Notes: generated by a model not told the origin, from the letters alone. 8,425 nucleotides of DNA from Fusobacteriaceae bacterium (GCA_900764925.1 CAAFPW010000011.1:1-8425); one strand, 5' to 3'; positions 1 to 6,690 are shown, numbered from the stretch's first letter. Numbers and translations: made by a program.

Positions 1-169
1 ATAGATAAAATGGAATGTAGAAAAAATGAGAAGTTGTGAACTAATATACATTTAAGCGTAGCGAGTGGGAATAGTTTTAACTTTCTCTTCAAACCTTGAT
101 AATACAAGAGTTTTAGGGAAGTAAAAAATTCTCGTGGTAATAAAATGGTAATAAAAATTTAAAAAAGTT
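1..169. other. Stretch with no recognisable gene
   Basis: I see no intact gene here. Frame 1 of the plus strand is open from base 1 to a TGA at 37-39, so the last 12 codons of an upstream gene are possible but cannot be recognised. Bases 89-130 contain short complementary segments (for example ACTTTC pairing with a downstream GGGAAGT, and CTCTT with AAGAG), which might be part of a structured transcript ending at the terminator at 170-199. Nothing in it matches a T-box (no TGGNACC motif) or any riboswitch I can name. Confidence 0.3.
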
Positions 170-199
170 AAGAGGAGTGTTTAAAGCTCCTCTTTTTTT
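170..199 (+). terminator. Intrinsic terminator, plus strand
   Basis: An 8-bp perfect stem, AAGAGGAG (170-177) with CTCCTCTT (187-194), encloses a 9-base loop and runs straight into a T tract. This is the form of a rho-independent terminator for transcription entering from the left edge of the window. The gene it serves lies wholly or mostly outside the window. Confidence 0.75.
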
Positions 200-200
200 C

Positions 201-417
201 TATGGTTTTACAAGTATAAAGAAGTTTACGATTGTAAAAATAAATAAGGAGAATTTAAAAACTTGTAGAGAGATAGTAGAATCTTAAAGAGAATGTATGG
301 GAGAAAGAAAAAAATCTCTTTTTAAAATTACAGACTGAGAGTAATAAAACCTTAGCTGACAGCTTGAAGAGGATAGAAGAGAGAATAGGGAGAATAGAGG
401 AGAGATTGATGGGGTAG
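201..417 (+). pseudogene. Frameshifted remnant of a small coiled-coil protein gene
   Basis: Two open segments on the plus strand read as one protein if a single base is skipped near 282. Frame 3 is open from 162 to a TAA at 285-287 and includes the text KFTIVKINKENLKTCREIV. Frame 1 is open from 280 to a TAG at 415-417 and begins NLKENVWEKEKNLFLK. The joined C-terminus ends in an amphipathic, heptad-like RIEERIGRIEERL, typical of a coiled coil. Codon choice (AGA, AAA, TTA) is coding-like. No start codon with a ribosome binding site is visible, and a terminator sits just upstream, so this looks like a decayed C-terminal fragment. I do not recognise the family, and chance open frames in AT-rich DNA remain possible. 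Confidence 0.35.
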
Positions 418-420
418 TGG

Positions 421-463
421 AGTAAAATATACCCTCTATCTTAGGTATATAAGATAGAGGGTA
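421..463 (-). terminator. Terminator of the nadABC-niaR operon
   Basis: A perfect 13-bp inverted repeat (430-442 with 451-463; arms TACCCTCTATCTT and AAGATAGAGGGTA) has an 8-base loop. Read on the minus strand it follows the niaR stop codon by 6 bases and is followed by TATTTTACT, a modest U tract. There is no T run on the plus-strand side, so it serves the nad operon. Confidence 0.75.
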
Positions 464-469
464 ACTACA

Positions 470-991
470 TTAAAGTTCCTTTTTTTCTCTTATTAAGAGA
501 TTTTTTCTAATTAACTCCTCCTCAATCAGATTCAGGATCTCCTCGCTCTCAGCCTCCACAGTGTGGTAGTGCTCACTGGAAGTGAGATTTTTAAGAGGGG
601 CTACATTACCTGTTTTCAATTTTTCCACGAAATCCTTTATCTTTTTTCTTGAGTTGATATTCAATTCAGCCCTGATATCCCCATAGACTTTATGCTCGAT
701 AAATACATCTAAAACAATGCCACCTAAGTCTACAATAGAGTTTAACTCCTCCTCTATCTCCTCGTCTGTATGTGACACACAAAAAACTCTTCTATACTTT
801 TTAGGAGAATCAATCAAATATCCTCTAGTTGTAGAGTAGATACTATTATCTTCAGCTCTTAACAGAGCGATATCCTGTACCACTATCTGACGGCTGACAC
901 CGCATATTTTGGCTATCTCAGTACCAGATATAGGGGTTGTAGAGTTACTTATAATTTCTAAAATTTTTTTACGTCTTTCTTTTCCAGTCAA
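470..991 (-). CDS. niaR: Niacin-responsive transcriptional repressor NiaR (HTH plus 3H domain)
   Basis: NiaR (YrxA family) represses NAD synthesis and niacin uptake genes when nicotinic acid is plentiful. The 173-residue protein has an N-terminal winged HTH of the HTH_11 type (about residues 5-60, with ISGTEIAKICGVSRQIVVQD) and a C-terminal 3H domain. Residues H74, E82, H141 and H143 have the same spacing as the metal ligands I recall for the Thermotoga protein TM1602, so metal-dependent effector binding is likely retained. The start is TTG (989-991): a GAGGG ribosome binding site lies 7-8 bases upstream, and the nearby upstream ATG at 1008-1010 is out of frame. It is the last gene of the nad operon, 15 bases after nadC, so it is probably co-transcribed and autoregulated. 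Function is firm from the domain pair and context; the effector is inferred from the family. Confidence 0.92.
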   Translation of the reverse strand: MTGKERRKKILEIISNSTTPISGTEIAKICGVSRQIVVQDIALLRAEDNSIYSTTRGYLIDSPKKYRRVFCVSHTDEEIEEELNSIVDLGGIVLDVFIEHKVYGDIRAELNINSRKKIKDFVEKLKTGNVAPLKNLTSSEHYHTVEAESEEILNLIEEELIRKNLLIREKKEL

Positions 992-1002
992 ATTTTTCCC
1001 TC
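992..1002 (-). promoter_or_regulatory. Ribosome binding site that fixes the TTG start of niaR
   Basis: On the minus strand GTGAGGG is followed by AAAAAT and then TTG. The purine-rich core is at normal distance from the TTG and from no in-frame ATG, so the TTG is the best start. A TTG start lowers initiation, which would suit a repressor needed in small amounts. Confidence 0.6.
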
Positions 1003-1006
1003 ACAA

Positions 1007-1861
1007 TCATTTTATTATTTGAAGATGTTTTAGAGAAAAATCTAAGATAGGGGCTGAGTGGGTCAAAGCTCCACTTGAGATATAATCCACTCCTGTATCT
1101 TTAATTTTTTCAATATTCTCTTTGGAAATATTTCCAGAACACTCAGTTTCAGCCCGTCCAGCTATGATTTTTACAGCTTCTCTCATAAGTTCAGGGCTCA
1201 TATTATCCAGCATGATAATATCTGCTCTAGCTTCTAAAGCCTCAGCTACCATCTCTAAATTTTCAACTTCAACTTCAATCTTTCTAACAAAGGGAACGTA
1301 ACTTCTAGCCAATCTCACAGCTTCACCTATGCTACCAGCTGCGTCAATGTGGTTATCCTTAATCAATACCCCATCAGAAAGATTGTATCTGTGGTTGTAT
1401 CCACCTCCAACTTTGACAGAGTATTTATCAAAAATACGCATATTTGGGGTAGTTTTTCTAGTATCTAAAAGTTTTATTCCACTTCCTTTTAATAATTTTA
1501 CCATATTGTTGGTATAAGTTGCAATACCACTCATATGTTGAAGGTAGTTTAGAGCAGTTCTCTCACCAGTGAGAATAGCTCTGACATCTCCAAATATCTC
1601 TCCAATCACCTCACCTTTTCTAATTTCCTCTCCATCTTTTTTTACGATAGAAAACTTCACATCCTCATCTAATAGCTGAAATACCCTCTTAAATATATCA
1701 ATCCCAGCCAATACCCCATCCTCTTTACAGATCAGGCTAACTTTAACCAATTTTTTTTCCCTCAAGATTGAGTTGGTAGTGATATCCTCGTTGGATACGT
1801 CCTCTCTCAAAGCCATTAAAATTAAGTTATCTATATTTATCTTATCAGTGATTAAGTTCAT
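1007..1861 (-). CDS. nadC: Nicotinate-nucleotide diphosphorylase (carboxylating), quinolinate phosphoribosyltransferase
   Basis: NadC converts quinolinate and phosphoribosyl diphosphate to nicotinate mononucleotide, CO2 and diphosphate, the third step of cytosolic de novo NAD synthesis. At 284 residues it is full length for the family. Signature segments are present in order: LLDTRKTTPNMR (131-142), GGGYNHR (152-158) followed by LSDGVLIKDNH (161-171), the EVEVE strand (196-200), MLDN (217-220), the ECSGNIS segment (240-246) and the C-terminal GVDYISSGALTHS. These form the phosphate- and quinolinate-binding barrel. The ATG overlaps the nadB stop by four bases (ATGA), and AAGGAGAG lies upstream, so translation is probably coupled to nadB. 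Identity is secure. Confidence 0.97.
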   Translation of the reverse strand: MNLITDKINIDNLILMALREDVSNEDITTNSILREKKLVKVSLICKEDGVLAGIDIFKRVFQLLDEDVKFSIVKKDGEEIRKGEVIGEIFGDVRAILTGERTALNYLQHMSGIATYTNNMVKLLKGSGIKLLDTRKTTPNMRIFDKYSVKVGGGYNHRYNLSDGVLIKDNHIDAAGSIGEAVRLARSYVPFVRKIEVEVENLEMVAEALEARADIIMLDNMSPELMREAVKIIAGRAETECSGNISKENIEKIKDTGVDYISSGALTHSAPILDFSLKHLQIIK

Positions 1862-3156
1862 ACTCTACTCTCCTTTGTGACTCTATCTTTTTCTATTTCC
1901 TCTAAAATATTCACTCTATACTCTTCAAATACCTTATCATTTGAGTAGGGCTCCAATCCTATGCTTCCCAACTCAATATTTGGAATGGAATCGATCTTTT
2001 GGTTTATATCCAAAGCAGCTCTCTTTGAGAAGACCAAGCTTTCTAAGAGGGAGTTACTAGCTAATCTGTTGGCACCGTGTACCCCATTACAGCTTGTTTC
2101 CCCAACTGCATAGAGGTTTTCCAGTGAGGTAGAACTGTTTAAGTTTACCTCTATTCCCCCCATAAAATAGTGTTGGGCAGGAACTACTGGGATGCACTCC
2201 TTGGTTGGATCATACCCCTCCTCCATACATCTTTTTATGATGTTTGGGAATCTCTTGGTAATATCAATCCCTTTTTTTAGAATTGGTCTCATATCTAACC
2301 AAACAAACTCCCTACCATCTATCTTCAATTGTTCCAATATCGCCTTTGTAACTACATCTCTAGGTTGTAGCTCATCGGTAAATCTCTGAAAATCCTTGTT
2401 GTAGAGTAATGCCCCCTCCCCTCTCACAGATTCAGAGATTAAAAATCTTCTTCCACTTTTCTTGGAGTAGAGAGTGGTAGGATGTATTTGAATATAACTC
2501 AAATCCTTGAGGGAGATATGGTGTTTGATAGCTATTCCTAGAGAATCCCCTGTTATGTGAGGAAAGTTGGTAGAGTTTTTAAAAATCCCCCCTATTCCCC
2601 CAGTGGCTAGGATAACACACTTAGCAGATAGGGGCTTTAAGCTATTTTGTTCATTGGATAGGATAACCCCTACACATCTTTTATCTCTCTCGATTATATC
2701 GACAATCTTGGTATTTTCGAGGAGAGTTATGTTCTTTCTCCTTTTTATTTCCATCAACAATTTGCTAGTTATTTCCTGTCCTGTGATATCCTCGTGGTAG
2801 AGAATACGAGATTTTGAGTGAGCTCCTTCACGGGTATAGAGGAGTTTTCCATCCTTTTGGTTGAAGTCCACATGGTAATCTATCAACTCTTCAATTACAT
2901 CACTTGAGGAGTTAATCATCACTTCCACAGCTTCCCTTTTATTTTCGTAGTGTCCAGCCCTCAATGTATCTTCAAAAAAGCTGTTGAAATCCTCTCTGTC
3001 CTTTAAAACACAGATGCCACCCTGAGCTAGATATGAGTCACTCTCCTCCATCTTTCCCTTTGTGATCATGAGTATATTTAGTTTTTCATCCAAATGTAGA
3101 GCTGAAAAGCAACCAGCAGCCCCTGTTCCAACAATAATGACATCAAAATTTTTCAT
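1858..3156 (-). CDS. nadB: L-aspartate oxidase (short form)
   Basis: NadB oxidises L-aspartate to iminoaspartate with FAD, feeding NadA. The N-terminal dinucleotide fold is clear (IIVGTGAAG, residues 7-15), followed by LAQGG (43-47), REGAHSKSRILYHEDITGQE (active-site region from about 109), LATGG (173-177), HPTT (215-218), RGEGALLYN (235-243), RDVV (256-259), QHYFMGGI (328-335) and the FAD-binding GETSCNGVHGANRLASNSLLE near 352-372. Arginines 256 and 364 and histidines 215 and 329 fall where family active-site residues are expected. The protein is 432 residues, about 100 shorter than the Escherichia coli enzyme (540), and lacks most of the C-terminal helical domain; the catalytic core is complete. 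It starts 2 bases after the nadA stop with GGGGAG upstream. It should be distinguished from fumarate reductase flavoproteins, but the operon context settles this. Confidence 0.96.
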   Translation of the reverse strand: MKNFDVIIVGTGAAGCFSALHLDEKLNILMITKGKMEESDSYLAQGGICVLKDREDFNSFFEDTLRAGHYENKREAVEVMINSSSDVIEELIDYHVDFNQKDGKLLYTREGAHSKSRILYHEDITGQEITSKLLMEIKRRKNITLLENTKIVDIIERDKRCVGVILSNEQNSLKPLSAKCVILATGGIGGIFKNSTNFPHITGDSLGIAIKHHISLKDLSYIQIHPTTLYSKKSGRRFLISESVRGEGALLYNKDFQRFTDELQPRDVVTKAILEQLKIDGREFVWLDMRPILKKGIDITKRFPNIIKRCMEEGYDPTKECIPVVPAQHYFMGGIEVNLNSSTSLENLYAVGETSCNGVHGANRLASNSLLESLVFSKRAALDINQKIDSIPNIELGSIGLEPYSNDKVFEEYRVNILEEIEKDRVTKESRV

Positions 3157-3158
3157 AC

Positions 3159-4064
3159 CTATCTCCCCAATTCCAACATTCTCTCCAAAGGTTTTTTAGC
3201 ATTTTCAGCCACTTTAGAATCCAATATAACCTCGTTTTCTTGGCTCTCTAAAACATGGATTATCTTATCCAAAGTTATCTTTTTCATATCCAAACACTCC
3301 ATCTTGTTCTTAGGAATGTAGAAGTTCTTATCTGGATTTTTACTTTTTAACTCATATAGAATTCCTACCTCAGTACAGATTATATACTCCCTCTCAGAAG
3401 TGTTTGACACATAGTTGATTATCCCTGAAGTACTTCCAATGTAGTCAGCTAGGTTTAAAATCTCTTGGCTACACTCTGGATGTACCAAGATTTTAGCTTT
3501 TGGATATCTGCTCTTGAGCTCCATTAAATCTGTGTGAGAGAGTTTATCGTGGATAGGGCAATACCCACTGTTTAGAATTATATTTTTCTCAGGAACTTGA
3601 GTTTTTACATAGGCTCCCAGATGCTTATCTGGAATAAAAAAGATGTTCTTATTAGGCAATCTCTTTACAATGTCAATGGCATTGGCAGATGTGACACAGA
3701 TATCACTGACAGATTTCAACTCAACTGTGGAGTTGACATAGCAAACCACAGCTAGATCATTATATTTCTCTCTCATCTCCCTTATAGTTTCAAGAGTTGC
3801 CATATGTGCCATAGGACAATCGGCACTCATATCAGGGATCAATACTTTTTTATCTGGATTGAGTAATTTTACACTCTCCCCCATAAAATATACCCCACAC
3901 ATAACAACTAAATTTTCCTCTAGCTCCTTAGCTTTTTTACTTAGAAAATAGGAATCCCCTATGTAGTCAGCCACCTTTTGCACCTCATCATCTGTGTAGT
4001 AATGAGCTAAAATAACGGCGTTTTTCTCCCCTTTTAACCTATTAATTAAACTTAATTTATCCAT
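3159..4064 (-). CDS. nadA: Quinolinate synthase (4Fe-4S)
   Basis: NadA condenses iminoaspartate with dihydroxyacetone phosphate to give quinolinate. The 301-residue protein has the three-domain NadA layout, with AHYYTDDEVQKVADYIGDS (20-38), MGESVKLL (61-68), ADCPMAH (81-87), YVNSTVE (109-115), GYCPIH (167-172), HPEC (195-198), GSTSG (210-214) and MECLDMKK (255-262). Cysteines 83, 169 and 257 match the three ligands of the oxygen-sensitive 4Fe-4S cluster in the Thermotoga and Pyrococcus enzymes; H21, Y109 and H195 match conserved substrate-site residues. No nifS-like cysteine desulfurase is next to it, unlike in some Firmicutes. It is the first gene of the operon, with GGGGG just upstream of the ATG. 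Identity is secure. Confidence 0.97.
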   Translation of the reverse strand: MDKLSLINRLKGEKNAVILAHYYTDDEVQKVADYIGDSYFLSKKAKELEENLVVMCGVYFMGESVKLLNPDKKVLIPDMSADCPMAHMATLETIREMREKYNDLAVVCYVNSTVELKSVSDICVTSANAIDIVKRLPNKNIFFIPDKHLGAYVKTQVPEKNIILNSGYCPIHDKLSHTDLMELKSRYPKAKILVHPECSQEILNLADYIGSTSGIINYVSNTSEREYIICTEVGILYELKSKNPDKNFYIPKNKMECLDMKKITLDKIIHVLESQENEVILDSKVAENAKKPLERMLELGR

Positions 4065-4097
4065 AATTCCCCCTTAGCATAGTCAATAGTTTTTACA

Positions 4098-4111
4098 ACT
4101 GTCTTGTCAGT
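4098..4111 (-). promoter_or_regulatory. Candidate NiaR operator at the nadA start site
   Basis: ACTGTCTTGTCAGT is an imperfect palindrome centred a few bases downstream of the nadA -10 box, covering the predicted start of transcription, where a bound repressor would block initiation. Its TGTCTTG-CA core resembles the YrxA/NiaR boxes as I recall them, but I cannot check a motif model. A second CTTGTCA lies inside the -35 region (minus strand, 4139-4145). With niaR in the same operon, autoregulation is the natural reading. Confidence 0.55.
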
Positions 4112-4115
4112 AAAA

Positions 4116-4144
4116 AGTATAGCACATTTATACCCGATTGACAA
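4116..4144 (-). promoter_or_regulatory. Promoter of the nadABC-niaR operon
   Basis: On the minus strand TTGTCA (4139-4144) and TATACT (4116-4121) are separated by exactly 17 bases, each one base from the sigma-70/sigma-A consensus. Transcription would begin near 4109, giving a leader of about 45 bases before nadA. Confidence 0.75.
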
Positions 4145-4163
4145 GTGATATAAAATTGAGAAG

Positions 4164-4192
4164 TTAATAAAAAGATAAAAATATGTTAAAAT
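4164..4192 (+). promoter_or_regulatory. Weak candidate promoter for the VOC gene
   Basis: An extended -10 element, TGTTAAAAT (4184-4192), lies about 20 bases before the ribosome binding site. The 17-base spacing reaches only a poor -35 (TTAATA, 4164-4169). A perfect TTGACA at 4138-4143 overlaps the nadA -35 on the other strand but has no -10 at suitable distance. In such AT-rich DNA this call is tentative. Confidence 0.3.
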
Positions 4193-4223
4193 ATACAATA
4201 TGTTATACAGAGGAGGAGATCAG

Positions 4224-4613
4224 ATGTTAAATGTAGAAAAGATTCATCATGTGGCTATTATCGTTTCTGATTATGAAAAATCAAAGAGGTTTTATACTGA
4301 GGTTTTGGGATTTACAATCTTGAAAGAGGTTTATAGAGAGGGAAGAGATTCATATAAGTTGGACTTGGAGGTAAATGGAGTCTATCAAATAGAGCTTTTC
4401 TCCTTTCCAAATCCACCTAAGAGGGTAAATGGTCCTGAGGCAGTAGGACTCAGACACCTAGCTTTTGAGGTGAGAGATGTGGAGGTAGAGGTAAGAAATC
4501 TGGAGAGAGCAGGGGTAGAGTGTGAGGCTATCAGAGTAGATGAGATAACAGGGAAGAAGTTTACATTTTTCAAGGACCCAGATGGGTTGCCATTGGAGTT
4601 ATATGAGTGGTAG
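4224..4613 (+). CDS. VOC family metalloprotein, YaeR/GloA2-like
   Basis: A single-module vicinal-oxygen-chelate protein of the glyoxalase I/bleomycin-resistance fold. The 129 residues closely follow E. coli YaeR as I recall it (IHHVAII, DYEKSKRFY, EVYREGRDS, IELFSFP, GLRHLAF, FTFFKDPDGLPLELYE). The four expected metal ligands are H9 (or H8), E57, H78 and E125. It is likely a cytosolic dimer, since one chain supplies half of two sites. The substrate is unknown; glyoxalase activity is a common database label but is not shown here. I start at 4224 rather than the in-frame ATG at 4200, because AGGAGGAG (4211-4218) sits just before 4224 and the family begins there. It is transcribed divergently from nadA and converges with the transporter gene, with 6 bases between stop codons. 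Confidence 0.88.
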   Translation: MLNVEKIHHVAIIVSDYEKSKRFYTEVLGFTILKEVYREGRDSYKLDLEVNGVYQIELFSFPNPPKRVNGPEAVGLRHLAFEVRDVEVEVRNLERAGVECEAIRVDEITGKKFTFFKDPDGLPLELYEW

Positions 4614-4619
4614 TACTCC

Positions 4620-5522
4620 CTAATTTTGTTTAGAGTTTTTAAGGCTCAATATTCCAAGGGCAACCAATACTATTACCAGACCAACTAGGGATAGAAGTGT
4701 GGGAACTTCGTTGTAAAAGAGTAGCCCAAATATAGTGGCTGCTATGGGTTCACATGAACATAGGATAGAGGCTTTTCCAGCGTCCATATAGTTCAGAGAG
4801 ATTGTGTAGAGTGCATATGGAAATATACATGTGCATAGGGAGTGGGCAACCATAAAGATACTCATCTTAAGTGGGCTCACAGAGATAATCTCTCTTACAA
4901 ATCCCCAATCGTTCATAGGGAAAAGCACTATTGTAATAGCCAAGGTACTATATAGAGTTATAGTGAGGGCATCATATTTTTTCTCCATAGCAATCTTGGA
5001 GAAGATGCTATATAGGGAGTAGAATATTGCTGCAAACAATCCTACCAAAATTCCCTTAAAAGACCAACGCATAGAAACACTTTCAAAAACTCCACTGGCT
5101 AAGGCACTTCCCACAATAGCTAAGATCATACAATATATCTTGGTGCTGGTAATCTTTTCTTTGAATAGAAAGAATGAAAAAATCACCACAAAGATTGGAG
5201 CTAAGCTAAGAAGTATAGCTGAGAGTGAGAGGGATAGCTCTGTGATAGAGTAGTTGTAGCTGAGATTCAACCCTAGAGTTCCCAAGACTCCAGCTCCAAA
5301 GAATACCCACACATCTTTTAATCTCACATAAAAGAGCTTTTTATTGGTGAAAAATAGCCAGAGTATCAGTATTGGGAGAGCTATAAAAACCCTTAAAAAA
5401 ACTATTGAGTAGCTATCCACTCCCATTTCAATCAAACGTCTTATAAATATTCCTCCAGAACCAAAAAATATTCCTGAGAGAATTGGAAAAATTGAGATAA
5501 TTTTATTTGCCTTTGTTTTCAT
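4620..5522 (-). CDS. EamA/DMT superfamily transporter
   Basis: A 300-residue inner-membrane protein with about ten hydrophobic segments (roughly 8-27, 38-58, 71-89, 95-120, 128-143, 157-175, 187-202, 219-240, 251-270, 274-294) in two EamA repeats. Each repeat ends in the typical pattern of a short charged or polar hairpin then a helix (FKEKITSTK at 120-128; EPIAATIFGLLFYNEVPT at 258-275). Members export or import amino acids, nucleosides, drugs or other metabolites, and the substrate cannot be told from sequence. The ATG is the first in frame; its only purine stretch (AAGGGAAA) is about 12 bases upstream, so initiation may be weak. The gene stands alone on its strand with its own promoter. 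Confidence 0.88.
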   Translation of the reverse strand: MKTKANKIISIFPILSGIFFGSGGIFIRRLIEMGVDSYSIVFLRVFIALPILILWLFFTNKKLFYVRLKDVWVFFGAGVLGTLGLNLSYNYSITELSLSLSAILLSLAPIFVVIFSFFLFKEKITSTKIYCMILAIVGSALASGVFESVSMRWSFKGILVGLFAAIFYSLYSIFSKIAMEKKYDALTITLYSTLAITIVLFPMNDWGFVREIISVSPLKMSIFMVAHSLCTCIFPYALYTISLNYMDAGKASILCSCEPIAATIFGLLFYNEVPTLLSLVGLVIVLVALGILSLKNSKQN

Positions 5523-5567
5523 ACTAATTTGTTTCCCTTCATAATCAGATTTTTACACACTTTTACA

Positions 5568-5596
5568 ATTATAATCCCATTCCCGCTAAATAGCAA
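5568..5596 (-). promoter_or_regulatory. Promoter of the EamA transporter gene
   Basis: On the minus strand TTGCTA (5591-5596) and a perfect TATAAT (5568-5573) are 17 bases apart. The predicted start of transcription is near 5561, about 40 bases before the gene. Confidence 0.55.
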
Positions 5597-5718
5597 GATA
5601 TATTGAACAAAAAATAGCTGAAAAAATCTTTAGTAGCTCTATTTTCCACTGAAATTTCATACCTAAGTACGAACAAAATGAAGAAAAAAATTGTTATCTA
5701 CACAAAGGGAGAGGTTAC

Positions 5719-5727
5719 TGATATAAT
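5719..5727 (+). promoter_or_regulatory. Extended -10 promoter of the PheC-like gene
   Basis: TGATATAAT combines a perfect TATAAT (5722-5727) with the TGn extension, which can replace a good -35; none is visible at 17 bases. The start of transcription would be near 5734, leaving a short leader with GGAGGG (5748-5753) six bases before the ATG. Confidence 0.55.
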
Positions 5728-5759
5728 CTATTCATATAAAAAATCTTGGAGGGAACAAT

Positions 5760-6518
5760 ATGAAAAAAGCATTGATTTTAATTTTGATGACACTACTTTG
5801 CTCTTTGGGGTATGCTATGGACAGAGTGGAAAAAATAGTTGAAAAAGGAGTACTTCGTGTGGGGACTACTGCTGATTACAAGCCATTTACCTACAAGGAG
5901 GGAGAGGAGTACAAAGGGTATGATATGGAGGTAGCTAGGCTCATAGCCAAGGAGCTAGGAGTGAGATTGGAGATCATACCTACAACATGGAAAACTCTGC
6001 TAGAGGATTTAAACAGTGACAAATATGATGTGGCTATGGGAGGTATCACAAGAACTGTTGAAAGACAGATAAAAACTCAGATGAGCAATCCCTATCTAGT
6101 ATTTGGAAAGTGCTATCTAGTGAGAAAGGGAGAGGCTCAAAAGTATAACTCCATTGAAGCTGTAAATAATCCAGATGTGAGAGTGGGAGTAAATATCGGT
6201 GGAACTAATGAGAAATTTGCTGACAGCAACTTACCAAAGGCAAATATTATCCGTTACAAAAATAATTTAGATGTCCCTGTGGCAGTTGAAAATGGAGATG
6301 TAGATGTGATGATAACTGAGACTCCAGAAGCTATCACCTATGAGAAAAACAATCCCAAATTGGAGGGAGCTTTAGTTGAGACTCCACTTACAAAGAGCCA
6401 AATGGGATATGTGGTAAAAAGTGATGAGGTACACCTACTAAATACTATCAACTTTATCTTAGAGGAGTTAGAATTGAGAGGAGAGATAGGGAAATTGAAA
6501 GAGGAGTATTTAAAGTAA
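5760..6518 (+). CDS. Secreted solute-binding-fold protein, PheC-like (possible cyclohexadienyl dehydratase)
   Basis: The 252-residue protein has a signal peptide (charged MKK, hydrophobic core 4-17, likely cleavage after GYA-19) and a complete family 3 solute-binding fold, with no lipobox. Ordinary relatives bind polar amino acids for ABC uptake. Several segments instead resemble the periplasmic cyclohexadienyl/arogenate dehydratase PheC of Pseudomonas as I recall it: VLRVGTTADYKPF (31-43), YDMEVARLIAKELG (54-67), PTTW (74-77), GGITRTVERQ (94-103), IGGTNEKFADSNL (146-158) and ITETPEA (185-191). PheC makes phenylpyruvate from prephenate or phenylalanine from arogenate. No ABC permease or ATPase gene is nearby, which is compatible with an enzyme or an orphan binding protein. 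The enzyme role is inferred; the fold and export are firm. Confidence 0.72.
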   Translation: MKKALILILMTLLCSLGYAMDRVEKIVEKGVLRVGTTADYKPFTYKEGEEYKGYDMEVARLIAKELGVRLEIIPTTWKTLLEDLNSDKYDVAMGGITRTVERQIKTQMSNPYLVFGKCYLVRKGEAQKYNSIEAVNNPDVRVGVNIGGTNEKFADSNLPKANIIRYKNNLDVPVAVENGDVDVMITETPEAITYEKNNPKLEGALVETPLTKSQMGYVVKSDEVHLLNTINFILEELELRGEIGKLKEEYLK

Positions 6519-6548
6519 AAAAAATAAAAAAAAATTTTTGAAAAACAG

Positions 6549-6577
6549 TTGACAACTAGAACGATTTTTGATATACT
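6549..6577 (+). promoter_or_regulatory. Strong promoter of the arginine leader
   Basis: A perfect TTGACA (6549-6554) is followed after exactly 17 bases by TATACT (6572-6577), one base from consensus. The start of transcription would be near 6584, about 260 bases before argC, leaving a long leader RNA. Confidence 0.8.
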
Positions 6578-6608
6578 CCAATCAATAAATGAAACAGATG
6601 GAGGTGAC

Positions 6609-6690
6609 TATAATGATTAAATTTTTAAACAGGACAAGGTATGCACATATTGAACTGAATACTTTTGTCGTGACTGATTTAATCATTATA
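6609..6690 (+). promoter_or_regulatory. Leader stem-loop joining start and stop regions of the leader frame
   Basis: A perfect 14-bp inverted repeat (6609-6622, TATAATGATTAAAT; 6677-6690, ATTTAATCATTATA) encloses the leader frame and includes its ATG. Inside it a second stem pairs GACAA (6633-6637) with TTGTC (6665-6669) and GTAT (6639-6642) with ATAC (6659-6662), with a G-T pair and one bulged base between. The 5' arm of the inner stem overlaps the AGG-ACA-AGG codons. A ribosome paused there would open the inner stem. Confidence 0.6.

Noticed and set aside
1..420. CRISPR array, IS element or tRNA in the left flank
   Set aside because: There are no regularly spaced repeats, no terminal inverted repeats with a transposase frame and no cloverleaf or TTCRANY signature.
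1329..1517. Open frames on the strand opposite nadC, nadB, the VOC gene, the transporter and argC
   Set aside because: They lie wholly inside well-identified genes, lack ribosome binding sites and have translations without coding character; they are shadows of the real genes.
4200..4223. Longer N-terminus for the VOC protein from the ATG at 4200
   Set aside because: It has no ribosome binding site, sits at the predicted start of transcription and adds residues absent from the family; the AGGAGGAG site belongs to 4224.
4590..4625. Bidirectional terminator between the convergent VOC and transporter genes
   Set aside because: Only 4-5 bp stems (GAGT/ACTC, GGAGT/ACTCC) can form across the stop codons and no proper T run follows on either strand.
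5611..5645. AAAATAG/CTATTTT inverted repeat between the transporter and PheC-like genes
   Set aside because: Only seven A/T-rich pairs around a 21-base loop with no T tract after it; expected by chance in such DNA.
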